Shown here in pieces: positions 54,265 through 63,078 of a DNA stretch of 64,000 bases. Every line of letters begins with the position of its first letter. Position 1 is the first letter of the stretch. Under the pieces are notes generated by a model, which was given only the letters and a program-made list of their open reading frames with translations, searched no databases and was not told the DNA's origin. Source of the stretch: Clostridium sp. AM34-11AC (GTDB taxonomy: Bacteria > Bacillota > Clostridia > Lachnospirales > Lachnospiraceae); NCBI RefSeq assembly GCF_003435375.1, contig NZ_QWGL01000013.1, positions 29,542 through 93,541 on the forward strand. Direction: 5' to 3'. The position numbers and the translations under genes are program-made.

Positions 54265-55629
54265 TTAGTTCTTAAAGCTGTGGATCGGAGCCGGAATCCG
54301 TCCGGTTCTGCTTACAAATTTCTCACAGCTGAATGAGTTCACTGGCATGATCGGCGCATGTCCTAAAAGACCGCCGAACTCTACCGTCTCGCCCACACCT
54401 TTTCCGATTACCGGGATCAGGCGGACTGCTGTTGTCTTCTGGTTTACCATGCCGATCGCCGCCTCATCCGCGATGATTCCGGCGATGGTTGCGGCACTTG
54501 TGTCTCCCGGAACCGCGATCATGTCAAGACCCACGGAGCATACGCAGGTCATTGCCTCCAGTTTCTCGATGGTAAGAGCGCCCTCGTTGACCGCATCGAT
54601 CATTCCCTGGTCCTCGCTGACCGGAATAAATGCACCGGAAAGTCCGCCGACGTAGGAAGATGCCATAACGCCGCCCTTCTTTACCTGGTCATTTAACATA
54701 GCGAGGGCAGCCGTTGTCCCCGGTGCGCCTGCTCGCTCTAAACCGATCTCCTCCAGGATCTCAGCAACGGAATCGCCCACAGCCGGAGTCGGCGCTAAAG
54801 ACAGGTCGATAATACCGAACGGGATACCGAGGCGTGCGGATGCCTCTTTCGCAACAAGCTGGCCTACACGGGTGATCTTGAATGCAGTCTTCTTAATCGT
54901 CTCACATAACGTCTCGAAATCAGCACCGCGGACAGACTGCAGCGCTGTTTTTACAACACCAGGTCCGGAAACACCTACGTTAATGATTGCGTCGGCCTCT
55001 GTGACACCATGGAATGCGCCTGCCATGAACGGGTTGTCATCCGGTGCATTGCAGAAAATAACAAGCTTCGCGCAGCCCAGACAGTCGTTGTCCTTTGTGT
55101 ACTCCGCTGTTCTTACGACCATCTCGCCCATCAGACGGACAGCGTCCATATTTAAGCCGGTCTTTGTGGAACCGACGTTGATGGAGCTGCAGACGAAATC
55201 TGTCTCTTTTAACGCCTGCGGGATGGAACGCATCAGATTCTCATCGGCTGTTGTCATGCCCTTTGAAACAAGTGCGGAATATCCGCCGATAAAATTGACG
55301 CCTACGGTTTTTGCCGCGCGGTCGAGAGTCTTTGCGATGGTCACAAAATCTTCCGGACTCTTGCATGCAGCACCGCCCACCAGGGCGATCGGAGTCACGG
55401 AAATACGCTTATTGACAATCGGAATTCCAAAATCGCGCTCAATCTGTTTTCCTGTCGGAACAAGATCCTTTGCGAGAGTCGTGATCTTGTTGTAGATCTT
55501 TTCGTTTAACTTGTCAAGATCGGAGTCACAGCAATCCAGAAGGCTGATGCCAAGGGTGATGGTGCGGACATCCAGGTTCTCGTGCTCGATCATATTGTTA
55601 GTCTCGTTTACTTCCAGACGTGTAATCAT
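54265..55629 (-). CDS. UPF0210 (PFL/DUF711) family protein
   Basis: 454 residues from the ATG at 55629 (GGGAGAGGG upstream; the longer frame to 55653 overlaps the ACT gene and has no ribosome site). Strongly conserved family pattern: [77 protein letters not shown] and [20 protein letters not shown]. Length matches the 450-residue family. Function is unknown; it is almost always next to a small ACT-domain protein, as here, which hints at amino-acid-linked control. Confidence 0.93.
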   Translation of the reverse strand: MITRLEVNETNNMIEHENLDVRTITLGISLLDCCDSDLDKLNEKIYNKITTLAKDLVPTGKQIERDFGIPIVNKRISVTPIALVGGAACKSPEDFVTIAKTLDRAAKTVGVNFIGGYSALVSKGMTTADENLMRSIPQALKETDFVCSSINVGSTKTGLNMDAVRLMGEMVVRTAEYTKDNDCLGCAKLVIFCNAPDDNPFMAGAFHGVTEADAIINVGVSGPGVVKTALQSVRGADFETLCETIKKTAFKITRVGQLVAKEASARLGIPFGIIDLSLAPTPAVGDSVAEILEEIGLERAGAPGTTAALAMLNDQVKKGGVMASSYVGGLSGAFIPVSEDQGMIDAVNEGALTIEKLEAMTCVCSVGLDMIAVPGDTSAATIAGIIADEAAIGMVNQKTTAVRLIPVIGKGVGETVEFGGLLGHAPIMPVNSFSCEKFVSRTGRIPAPIHSFKN

Positions 55630-55649
55630 AATCTTTTCCCTCTCCCTAA

Positions 55650-55922
55650 TCAAATACGGTGCATTTTTGTAAAGATCTCTTCACGCTGGCACTTGATGTT
55701 GACGCCGATTCCAGCGCCGATCTCGTCGAGACCGGAAGCCATTTCATCGAATGAAACGCTTGCGCCGCTTCCGTCCACGATCATCATCATATTGAAATAC
55801 TCCTGAACGATGGTCTGCGAAATATCAAGGATGTTAATTTTATGGTCCGCAAGATATGTACATACCTTTGCGATGATGCCGACGGTGTCTTTTCCTACTA
55901 CGGTGATAATTACTTTATCCAT
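55650..55922 (-). CDS. ACT domain protein (UPF0237 type)
   Basis: 90 residues forming a single ACT domain: [43 protein letters not shown] domains bind amino acids and regulate partner proteins. It lies 20 bases upstream of the UPF0210 gene on the same transcript, a widely conserved pair whose joint role is unknown. GGAGGAAA serves as ribosome site. Confidence 0.94.
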   Translation of the reverse strand: MDKVIITVVGKDTVGIIAKVCTYLADHKINILDISQTIVQEYFNMMMIVDGSGASVSFDEMASGLDEIGAGIGVNIKCQREEIFTKMHRI

Positions 55923-56022
55923 GGAAATTTTCCTCCTTGTGTTGTGCCTTCCGCGTATCTTAATTCGATCCGACCCGGCAGATATGTTCTACTGAAAGGC
56001 GGGGATCTCGGGAAAGGTAGCA

Positions 56023-56028
56023 TTATAC
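56023..56028 (-). promoter_or_regulatory. candidate -10 for the ACT/UPF0210 operon
   Basis: On the minus strand TATAAT at 56028-56023, about 100 bases before the ACT gene; no good -35 was found at 17 bases. The rest of 55923-56208 holds a GGAATTTTC/GAAAATTCC dyad (56140-56163) after the metallo-hydrolase gene and no coding frame. Confidence 0.4.
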
Positions 56029-56208
56029 AGTGTTAAAGCATAAAAATTTTCTTAAAATATATCATTACATCCCATAAGATGCAAGCTTTTTTTAAGATGC
56101 ACCAGCGTAAAGATATAAGTGAGTTACTGTACACAGATAGGAATTTTCCGAACTGAAAATTCCGTACAATACGCGGGATGCCCGAATATGCCAGGACATT
56201 CTCTCTGG

Positions 56209-57006
56209 CTACAGGCTGATGATCTCCGACATCTCGTCCCGTTTCGCCACAGCCAGATGGAAATCATCCGCGTGGTACGGGCAGTCCCCCATGTCGATCT
56301 CTAAGCGTACGGTCTCGTACGCCAGTTCCGGCATATTGTTCTCCTTGCTCAGATGGCCGAGTAATATATGTTTCAATCTGCCGCTCAAAATGCAGTTCAA
56401 AAGACGCCCTGCGTTTTCGTTGGAAAGATGTCCGAAATCCCCCATGATGCGGCGCTTTAAGTAGTACGGATACGGTCCCGTCTCCAGCATCCTGAGATCA
56501 TGGTTGGACTCCAGAAGCACCGCGTCCAGATCCAGCAGATGGTCGACGGTATACTGATTAAAATGGCCGAGGTCCGTCGCTACCGCAACGGACTTGTTTC
56601 CCGACTGGATCCGGTATGCCACCGGGTCTGCGGCATCGTGGTCGATGTGAAATGGCTTGACTGTCAGATCCCCCAGGGCGAACTCCGTGTCCGGCAGGAT
56701 CGGATGCAGAAGCTCTTCCGGATACTCTCCAAGACCCTTGATATTCTTAATCTCATTTAACGTCCCTTCCGTCGCGTAGATCGGGACTTCATATTTTCTC
56801 GCGAGGACGCCGAGTCCCTTCACATGGTCAGAATGCTCATGAGTGATGCAGATCCCGTCCAGCTCGCTTGTCTTTAATCCAACCTCGTTGAGCCCCTGCT
56901 CGATCCGCTTCGCGCTGATACCGGCATCGATCAGGATGTGGCTCTCCTCCGTTCCTGTGTAGATGCAGTTTCCACTGCTGCCGCTGGCGATACTAACAAA
57001 TCTCAT
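56209..57006 (-). CDS. metallo-beta-lactamase fold hydrolase, YycJ/WalJ-like
   Basis: 265 residues. Metal-binding motif ITHEHSDHVKGLG, with further ligands in FHIDHDAADPV and HILLGHLSKENN; starts MRFVSIASGSSGNC like Bacillus YycJ (WalJ). In Bacilli this gene is in the walRK operon and influences cell wall and DNA maintenance; here it lies downstream of polA and coaE, overlapping coaE by four bases (ATGA type). Likely a double-stranded DNA or phosphodiester hydrolase, unproven. Confidence 0.9.
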   Translation of the reverse strand: MRFVSIASGSSGNCIYTGTEESHILIDAGISAKRIEQGLNEVGLKTSELDGICITHEHSDHVKGLGVLARKYEVPIYATEGTLNEIKNIKGLGEYPEELLHPILPDTEFALGDLTVKPFHIDHDAADPVAYRIQSGNKSVAVATDLGHFNQYTVDHLLDLDAVLLESNHDLRMLETGPYPYYLKRRIMGDFGHLSNENAGRLLNCILSGRLKHILLGHLSKENNMPELAYETVRLEIDMGDCPYHADDFHLAVAKRDEMSEIISL

Positions 57007-57587
57007 TCCAGAATCTCCTTCAGCTGTCGTTTTATCTCAGACTCATCCCCATTGTTGTCGATGACCCGGTCGCAGAGTGCCCGGTACTCTCCCTCCGATG
57101 CCTGCCTTCCGATGATGTCCTCACACTTTTCGCGGCTGTAGCCCCGGCTTGCCATGAGGCGGAGGATCCGGTTCTCCTTTGTCGTGTAGACGTACCAGAG
57201 TTCATCAAAGAGATCCTTCGGTGCAGTGTCAAAGACCGCTGCTTCGATGATCACAAGATGCTCCTCAGCCGCTTCTGCTGCCTCTTTCATGGTCTTCCAC
57301 ACAAGCGGATGGATAATGGAGTTCATGGTTCTCAAGGCATCCTTATTACGGAAGATCACATCCGCAAGTGCCTTCCGGTCCACGGATCCGTCCGGGGCAA
57401 GGAATGAGGTTCCGAGGGCTTCCGTGACTTTTTTCAGTCCCTCACTTCCCGGCTCCATGAGATCGTGGGCCACAAGATCCGCCAGAATGATCTTCGCCCC
57501 AAAATCCTCTTTCAATACCGCCAGCACACTGCTCTTTCCAGCGCCGACACCGCCTGTAATTCCAATAATTTTCTTCTTCTGTTCCAT
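57003..57587 (-). CDS. coaE: dephospho-CoA kinase
   Basis: 194-residue P-loop kinase making the last step to coenzyme A. Walker A GITGGVGAGKSSVLAVL, DLVAHDLMEPGSEGL and the lid/adenine region (VYTTKENRILRLMASRGYS) are typical. It starts directly at the end of polA (adjacent codons) and overlaps the metallo-hydrolase gene, so polA-coaE-MBL form one operon. polA-coaE adjacency is common in Firmicutes. Confidence 0.96.
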   Translation of the reverse strand: MEQKKKIIGITGGVGAGKSSVLAVLKEDFGAKIILADLVAHDLMEPGSEGLKKVTEALGTSFLAPDGSVDRKALADVIFRNKDALRTMNSIIHPLVWKTMKEAAEAAEEHLVIIEAAVFDTAPKDLFDELWYVYTTKENRILRLMASRGYSREKCEDIIGRQASEGEYRALCDRVIDNNGDESEIKRQLKEILE

Positions 57588-60221
57588 TTATTTCGCCTCA
57601 AACCAGTTCTTTCCGCCATGCATGTCGATCTCTAACTCCACCTTTAAGGATGCCGCATGGTGCATCTCCTCGGACAGGATCTTCATAACTGTCTCCTTCT
57701 CGTCCTCCGCCGTCTCGATGAGAAGCTCATCGTGTACCTGCAGGATCAGCCTGGAGCGGAGGTTCTCTTTTCTCAGTCTCTCGTCCACCCGGATCATGGC
57801 AATCTTGATGATATCAGCGGCGGTTCCCTGGATCGGGGAGTTCATCGCCACGCGCTCACCGAAGGACCGCTGCATAAAGTTCGAGGACTTTAATTCCGGC
57901 ACCGGGCGGCGGCGTCCGAACATGGTGGTGACGTACCCCTGTTCCTTCGCGTGAGCCACAAGGCTGTCAAGAAATGACTTGACCTGTGGGTATGTCTCAA
58001 AATACCGCTCGATATACTCCATGGCCTCTTTTCTGGAGATGCTCAGGTCCTCGCTGAGTCCAAAGGCACTGATCCCGTACACGATCCCGAAGTTCACGGC
58101 CTTCGCGTTGCGGCGCTGCAGTGGTGTCACCTCGTTTAACGGGATATGGAACACCTGGGACGCCGTGATGGCGTGGATATCCTGGGCAGTCTTATAAGCC
58201 TCGATCAGGCGCTCATCGCCGGACATGTGGGCGAGGACGCGCAGCTCGATCTGGGAATAGTCGGCATCCAGGAACAGGAAACCATCCCGCGGGACAAAGA
58301 CCTTCCGGATCTCCCGTCCAAGCTCCATGCGGATCGGAATGTTCTGGAGGTTCGGCTCCGTGCTGGAGATCCGGCCCGTCGCCGTGATCGTCTGGTTAAA
58401 GCGGCTGTGGATCCGGCCATCCTTTTTGATATATGTTCCCAGACCGTCCGCGTAGGTGGAATTTAACTTTGTATACTGCCTGTAATCTAAGATCTTCTGG
58501 ATCACCGGGTAATCCGGGGCGAGCTTTTCAAGGACATCTGCAGCTGTTGAATAGCCGGTCTTTGTCTTCTTTCCACCCTTGATCTGCATCTTCTCAAACA
58601 GGATCTCGCCTAACTGTTTCGGGGAGTTGATATTGAACTCCTGTCCTGTCATCTCCCAGATCTCCTTCTCGAGAACGGCGATCTGCTTTTTCAATTTCCC
58701 GCCGTAGGCGGTGAGTTCTTCCCGGCGGACCGCAATTCCCTCATCTTCCATGTGGAATAACGTATAGATCAGCGGAAGCTCGATATTCCGGTACAGGTCC
58801 TCCATTCCTTCTGCTGCCAGACGCTCTGATAGCGGTTTCCCGGCAGCAAAAGCGGTGTAGGCCATAAGTCCCGCCATGCGGATAAAATTATCCTGTTCTT
58901 TCGCGCAGGCGTCCTTATAAGACATCTTTTTGATCAGGTCTGCCCTTGAAGGAACCGTCATGCCGAGAACATCCCTCGCAATGTCATCGTACCCATAAGT
59001 GTCCTTTAACGGATTTAAAAGGTACGCCGCGACACCCGCATCGTAAACGGTATCCCCGTAGGAAAGCTTCGCAAACGGCAAAGAATGCTTGAGATCCAGC
59101 ACCCAGGCATGGCCTGTGCGGCAGAGCTCTTCATACTTTCCGGCGATATAGCTTTCTGTCATAAAGCCGCCGACCGGGAAAGTATAGCTTCCGGTCTCCT
59201 CAAAGCTTAAAGCGAGAGCTGTCACGGAGCCGTTCTCCGCGAGAAGCTCCATACCGATGCGCTCTTCTTTTTTTGCCTTTTCAAAGAGCGCGTCCGCCTC
59301 TGAGAAATCTTCCACGAGGACAAACTGCTTTTCCGGTCCGCTCTCATTCCTGATCCCCTCGCCGAATCTCGCTGCGATGGACTTAAACTCCAAACGTTTC
59401 ATATATTCGTAAGCTTCCGGTGTGTAGAGATTTTCCAGCTTCGCGTCCGCCATGGAAAACTCAATGGGGGCATCGATACAGATTCTTGCAAGTTTCAGGG
59501 AGAGATCTGCAAGGTCCTTGTGTTCCTCCAGCGCCTTCTTTGCCCTGGGCGGTTTTACCTCCTCGAGATGGGCGTAGATGTTCTCCAGGTTCTGGTACTG
59601 TACGATCAGGTTTGTCGCCGTCTTCTCACCGATGGACGGAACACCCGGGATATTGTCAGACTGGTCGCCCATCAGGGCCTTCACCTCGATAAACTGCTCC
59701 GGTGTTACCTGGTACTCCCGGATCACGTCCTCCGGGTAATAGTTGTGTACTTCTGTGGTTCCACGGCTTGTCTTCGGAAGACAGATCCGGATATGGGTAT
59801 CGGAAAGCTGTAAAAGATCCCGGTCTCCGGAGAGGATCGTCACCTCATATCCATCTTTCTGTTCACGTTTCGCGATGGTTCCAAGGATATCGTCCGCCTC
59901 ATATCCCTCTTTTGTGAGGATCGGAACACCCATGGCCGTCAGGACTTCCTTCATAAGCGGTACCTGCTCGTGAAGCTCCTCCGGCATCGGTTTTCTTGTT
60001 CCCTTGTAGGCGTCGAACATCTTATGTCGGAAGGTCGGCGCTTTTAAGTCAAAGGCCACCGCCAGGTAGTCCGCTTTCTCCTCATCGAGAACCTTGAATA
60101 AGATATTTAAAAAGCCATAGACCGCGTTTGTGTGGAGACCTTCCGAGTTCGTCAGGTTCGGCACACCGTAGAACGCGCGGTTTAAGATGCTATGACCGTC
60201 GATCAGTACGAGTTTTTCCAT
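57588..60221 (-). CDS. polA: DNA polymerase I, without active proofreading motif
   Basis: 877 residues from the ATG at 60221, chosen over an upstream GTG because AGGAG is five bases before it. Domains: 5'-3' exonuclease/FEN (1-290; DGHSILNRAFYG, AFDLKAPTFRH, SGDRDLLQL, GDQSDNIPGVPSIG), a 3'-5' exonuclease fold (about 300-470) whose first acidic motif (D-x-E) is missing (IGMELLAENGSV instead), and the polymerase domain (motif A DYSQIELRVLAHMSGD, motif B RRNAKAVNFGIVYG, motif C QVHDELLIE). Thus repair and Okazaki-fragment processing without editing, as in Bacillus and Thermus Pol I. First gene of the polA-coaE-MBL operon. Confidence 0.97.
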   Translation of the reverse strand: MEKLVLIDGHSILNRAFYGVPNLTNSEGLHTNAVYGFLNILFKVLDEEKADYLAVAFDLKAPTFRHKMFDAYKGTRKPMPEELHEQVPLMKEVLTAMGVPILTKEGYEADDILGTIAKREQKDGYEVTILSGDRDLLQLSDTHIRICLPKTSRGTTEVHNYYPEDVIREYQVTPEQFIEVKALMGDQSDNIPGVPSIGEKTATNLIVQYQNLENIYAHLEEVKPPRAKKALEEHKDLADLSLKLARICIDAPIEFSMADAKLENLYTPEAYEYMKRLEFKSIAARFGEGIRNESGPEKQFVLVEDFSEADALFEKAKKEERIGMELLAENGSVTALALSFEETGSYTFPVGGFMTESYIAGKYEELCRTGHAWVLDLKHSLPFAKLSYGDTVYDAGVAAYLLNPLKDTYGYDDIARDVLGMTVPSRADLIKKMSYKDACAKEQDNFIRMAGLMAYTAFAAGKPLSERLAAEGMEDLYRNIELPLIYTLFHMEDEGIAVRREELTAYGGKLKKQIAVLEKEIWEMTGQEFNINSPKQLGEILFEKMQIKGGKKTKTGYSTAADVLEKLAPDYPVIQKILDYRQYTKLNSTYADGLGTYIKKDGRIHSRFNQTITATGRISSTEPNLQNIPIRMELGREIRKVFVPRDGFLFLDADYSQIELRVLAHMSGDERLIEAYKTAQDIHAITASQVFHIPLNEVTPLQRRNAKAVNFGIVYGISAFGLSEDLSISRKEAMEYIERYFETYPQVKSFLDSLVAHAKEQGYVTTMFGRRRPVPELKSSNFMQRSFGERVAMNSPIQGTAADIIKIAMIRVDERLRKENLRSRLILQVHDELLIETAEDEKETVMKILSEEMHHAASLKVELEIDMHGGKNWFEAK

Positions 60222-60260
60222 GTTCACTCCTGTTTCACGATAATATTTATAAGCTTCCTA

Positions 60261-60608
60261 TTACAAAAAGCCCATCGTCTTCCAGATCCGAAGCTGCAAA
60301 AGGATCATGACGACTAACGCCATTCCGCCCAGAGTCGTGACCGCGTAGGTCGTGATCTGGAATATGGAGATATGGCGCAGGGTCCGGTAGGATTCCGCTA
60401 CCTTTCGTTTTAAATCTCCCACGATGTCGTATGTTCCATCCGCCTCGTCCAGCTTTTTTAAACCCACATCCACCATATAGTGGATCTCCAGCTCTTCCCT
60501 GCAGTTATCACACGTTTTAATATGGTCCAGGAAATCTTCCAGCTCCGTTGGGGACAGCTCATCCTTCATATACGGAACTACCATCTTTTCTGCTTCCACA
60601 CAGGTCAT
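60261..60608 (-). CDS. zf-HC2 domain membrane protein (anti-sigma-like)
   Basis: 115 residues from the ATG at 60608 (AAAGGAGTG upstream). The N-terminus has the zinc-finger pattern H-x3-C-x2-C (DHIKTCDNCREEL), typical of anti-sigma factors and small regulators, and the C-terminus has one membrane helix (TTLGGMALVVMILLQLRIW). No sigma factor gene is adjacent. It lies between tRNA-Leu and polA and may be co-transcribed with polA (40-base gap). Role unknown. Confidence 0.82.
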   Translation of the reverse strand: MTCVEAEKMVVPYMKDELSPTELEDFLDHIKTCDNCREELEIHYMVDVGLKKLDEADGTYDIVGDLKRKVAESYRTLRHISIFQITTYAVTTLGGMALVVMILLQLRIWKTMGFL

Positions 60609-60656
60609 GGAACACACTCCTTTCAGCTTTAATCTTAAGAAGCCCGCATAAATGCA

Positions 60657-60692
60657 AAAAGACACGACCATCTAATGAGAGTCATGTCTTTT
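60657..60692 (-). terminator. terminator after tRNA-Leu
   Basis: On the minus strand AAAAGACATGAC pairs with GTCGTGTCTTTT and runs into T bases, ending the tRNA transcript upstream of the zf-HC2 gene. Confidence 0.75.
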
Positions 60693-60698
60693 CGTTTC

Positions 60699-60781
60699 TG
60701 CCGGCGGCCGGACTTGAACCGGCACGAAGTTACCCCCGTCAGATTTTGAGTCTGATGCGTCTGCCATTCCGCCACGCCGGC
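60699..60781 (-). tRNA. tRNA-Leu (CAA anticodon)
   Basis: 83-base class II tRNA on the minus strand. Acceptor arms GCCGGCG...CGCCGGC, D-arm GTGGCGGAATGGCAGACGC, anticodon arm CAGA-CTCAAAA-TCTG with CAA at the 34-36 positions (reads UUG), a variable arm GGGGGTAACTTCGTG-type, and T-arm GCCGGTTCAAGTCCGGC. CCA is not encoded. Its promoter lies at 60819-60847 and a terminator follows. Confidence 0.97.
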
Positions 60782-60818
60782 ATATCTTCGCGGCTGTGTA
60801 TTTCAACAGCCGCATATA

Positions 60819-60847
60819 ATTCTATCATAAGAACATGAAAATTGCAA
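60819..60847 (-). promoter_or_regulatory. promoter of tRNA-Leu
   Basis: On the minus strand TTGCAA (60847-60842), 17 bases, TAGAAT (60824-60819). A perfect 8-bp hairpin GCGGCTGT/ACAGCCGC (60790-60813) lies in the 5' leader of the pre-tRNA. Confidence 0.7.
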
Positions 60848-60854
60848 GGAGATT

Positions 60855-62033
60855 TTAGTGGTGGAACAGACGAATACCGGTGAATGCCATCGCCATTCCG
60901 TATTTGTTGCACACATCGATCACGTTGTCGTCACGGACAGATCCGCCCGGCTGCGCGATATACTTTACGCCGCTCTTGTGGGCGCGTTCGATATTGTCGC
61001 CGAACGGGAAGAAGGCGTCAGAGCCGAGAGCCACATCCTGCATCTTGTCGAGCCATGCGCGTTTTTCCTCTTTTGTGAATACCGGCGGTTTTTCGGTGAA
61101 TACTTTCTGCCACTCACCGTCTGCGAGAACATCCATATACTCGTCCCCGATATAAACGTCAATGGCGTTGTCGCGGTCCGCACGTTTGATCTTGTCAATA
61201 AACGGAAGGTTTAATACCTGCGGAGCCTGACGGAGAAACCAGTTGTCTGCCTTCTGACCTGCAAGACGTGTACAGTGGACACGGGACTGCTGGCCTGCGC
61301 CGATACCGATGGCCTGTCCTCCCTTCACATAGCATACGGAGTTGGACTGGGTGTACTTTAAGGTGATCAGGGAGATCATAAGGTCGATCTTTGCGGAATC
61401 CGGGATCTCCTTGTTCTCTGTCACAACGTTCGATAAGAGATCCTTATCGATCTTTAAGTTATTTCTTCCCTGCTCGAAGGTCACGCCAAATACCTGTTTG
61501 TGCTCGATCGGTGCCGGAACGTAGGACGGATCGATCTGGATCACATTGTATTTGCCGTTCTTTTTCTGTTTTAAGATCTCAAGAGCTTCCGGTTCATATC
61601 CCGGAGCGATCACGCCGTCGGATACCTCGCGTTTGATAAGCTTTGCGGTGTCAACATCGCAGACATCGGAAAGGGAAATAAAATCGCCGAAGGAGGACAT
61701 ACGGTCTGCGCCTCTTGCTCTCGCGTAAGCACTTGCAAGCGGGGAAAGCTCACCGAGATCGTCCACCCAGTAGATCTTTCTTAAAACTTCATCCATCGGA
61801 AGACCTACTGCGGCACCTGCCGGAGAAACATGCTTGAAGGAAGTAGCTGCCGGAAGACCTGTCGCTTCCTTTAATTCCTTAACGAGCTGCCAGCCGTTCA
61901 ACGCGTCGAGAAGGTTGATGTAGCCCGGCTTTCCGTTTAAGACTGTGATCGGAAGATCACTTCCGTCTTCCATGTATACACGGGACGGTTTCTGGTTCGG
62001 GTTGCATCCGTATTTTAATTCCATTTCATTCAT
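60855..62033 (-). CDS. AICAR formyltransferase (PurH transformylase domain only)
   Basis: 392 residues. It carries only the formyltransferase half of PurH: KYGCNPNQKPS at the start, SFKHVSPAGAA with the catalytic Lys-His pair, ASAYARARGADRMSSFGDFISLSD, NSVCYVKGGQAIGIGAGQQSR and DAFFPFGDNIERA. Ordinary PurH is about 510 residues with an N-terminal IMP cyclohydrolase; that half is absent. The missing activity is supplied by the separate IMP cyclohydrolase 26 bases upstream on the same strand. Makes FAICAR in purine synthesis. AAAGGAG is the ribosome site. Confidence 0.94.
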   Translation of the reverse strand: MNEMELKYGCNPNQKPSRVYMEDGSDLPITVLNGKPGYINLLDALNGWQLVKELKEATGLPAATSFKHVSPAGAAVGLPMDEVLRKIYWVDDLGELSPLASAYARARGADRMSSFGDFISLSDVCDVDTAKLIKREVSDGVIAPGYEPEALEILKQKKNGKYNVIQIDPSYVPAPIEHKQVFGVTFEQGRNNLKIDKDLLSNVVTENKEIPDSAKIDLMISLITLKYTQSNSVCYVKGGQAIGIGAGQQSRVHCTRLAGQKADNWFLRQAPQVLNLPFIDKIKRADRDNAIDVYIGDEYMDVLADGEWQKVFTEKPPVFTKEEKRAWLDKMQDVALGSDAFFPFGDNIERAHKSGVKYIAQPGGSVRDDNVIDVCNKYGMAMAFTGIRLFHH

Positions 62034-62059
62034 GATTTGTTTTTCTCCTTTTGATACGA

Positions 62060-62773
62060 CTAGTGATTTTTATTTACAATTCTTGTCTCATACTTTCCGG
62101 TCTCGATATCGATGAATCTGACAAAGAGGGAAACCTTGTTGTCCTCATTCAGGCTCTCCCATACATTCTCTGTGAAGCTGTCGATATCGCCCTCAATGGC
62201 AATGCGCTTCGGCTCACCCTCAAAGCTCGGAAGCGGATTTCCGTCGTTCATGTAGGTGTGGATGAAACGTCCCTCACCGCTTAATGGCTTCTCATATGCG
62301 TATGTAAAGCGGCTGCAGCTATCCGGGTTTCCATCACTGCTCTTTAAGATGGACATCGCAAAGTTGTAGTTCCCGTTCTCAATGTGCATGATTCCGGAGA
62401 TTCGCGGAGTGTAGTTCGGGCCGTCCGGCTCAAACTCGCGGCAGCGCAGGGACTGCTCAAAGGTCTGCTGGCGGTCCATTCCCTCGTAGATCGTATCTGT
62501 CTGGTCGCCGTTTGTCACGATGGTCTTATTTCCGAGAACACGCACCGGGGCGTAGATGATAAGGCTCGGGTCCTCTAATTTTGACGGATCAAACGCCTGT
62601 GTACGGATTCCTTCACCGTCCTCTACAAAGACACGGTTGCGGCTGTTGCTGCTTCTGCCCATGATAAAATATGCGGTCACAGCTGTTTTTCCATCGGCTG
62701 ATTTTCCGATCACGATTCCTCTTCCCGGATAAGAATTGTTTTTTAACTCCTCTGAAAGTGATAATAACTTCAT
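62060..62773 (-). CDS. stand-alone IMP cyclohydrolase (PurO-like)
   Basis: 237 residues from the ATG at 62773, with AGGAGGAG upstream; the longer frame is not supported. The pattern YPGRGIVIGKSADGKTAVTAYFIMGRS(SNSRNRVF) and the later SLRCREFEPDGPNYTPRISG match the PF07826 IMP cyclohydrolase family first known as archaeal PurO. It cyclises FAICAR to IMP and pairs with the following formyltransferase. The two genes form one transcript. I saw no purine riboswitch or PurR box upstream. Confidence 0.9.
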   Translation of the reverse strand: MKLLSLSEELKNNSYPGRGIVIGKSADGKTAVTAYFIMGRSSNSRNRVFVEDGEGIRTQAFDPSKLEDPSLIIYAPVRVLGNKTIVTNGDQTDTIYEGMDRQQTFEQSLRCREFEPDGPNYTPRISGIMHIENGNYNFAMSILKSSDGNPDSCSRFTYAYEKPLSGEGRFIHTYMNDGNPLPSFEGEPKRIAIEGDIDSFTENVWESLNEDNKVSLFVRFIDIETGKYETRIVNKNH

Positions 62774-62969
62774 GGAAGTACTCCTCCTGTTTTCGTATAA
62801 GATCACCGGAATTTGTACCGGCGACGGGTTTTAATTTTATGATAACATACTTCCTGCAGATTGAGTATTTAAAATTACTTATCAACGATCCCGGCGTTTT
62901 CTTATGAAATGCTTTCATTTATTTAAAAAAATCGTAATGTGGCGTTCATGTACAAGAGGCAGGTCTTCA

Positions 62970-62978
62970 TGATATAAT
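62970..62978 (+). promoter_or_regulatory. extended -10 promoter of the terminal lipoprotein gene
   Basis: TG-A-TATAAT (62970-62978) gives a perfect extended -10; the -35 region (GTACAA) is weak. The leader has a GGTACCGGA/TCCGGTGCC hairpin (63004-63044) and an AAAAGGAG ribosome site. Confidence 0.55.
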
Positions 62979-63078
62979 ATAACTGTCTTAGAAAGATAAA
63001 CCTGGTACCGGACAGGCTTTCTTCCATTCGCCTATTCCGGTGCCGCATTAAAATACGATAAAAGGAGCTGATCTTCTT

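Noticed and set aside
62774..62960. purine riboswitch or PurR box before the IMP cyclohydrolase gene
   Set aside because: Looked for the conserved purine-aptamer loops and a PurR palindrome; neither is present.
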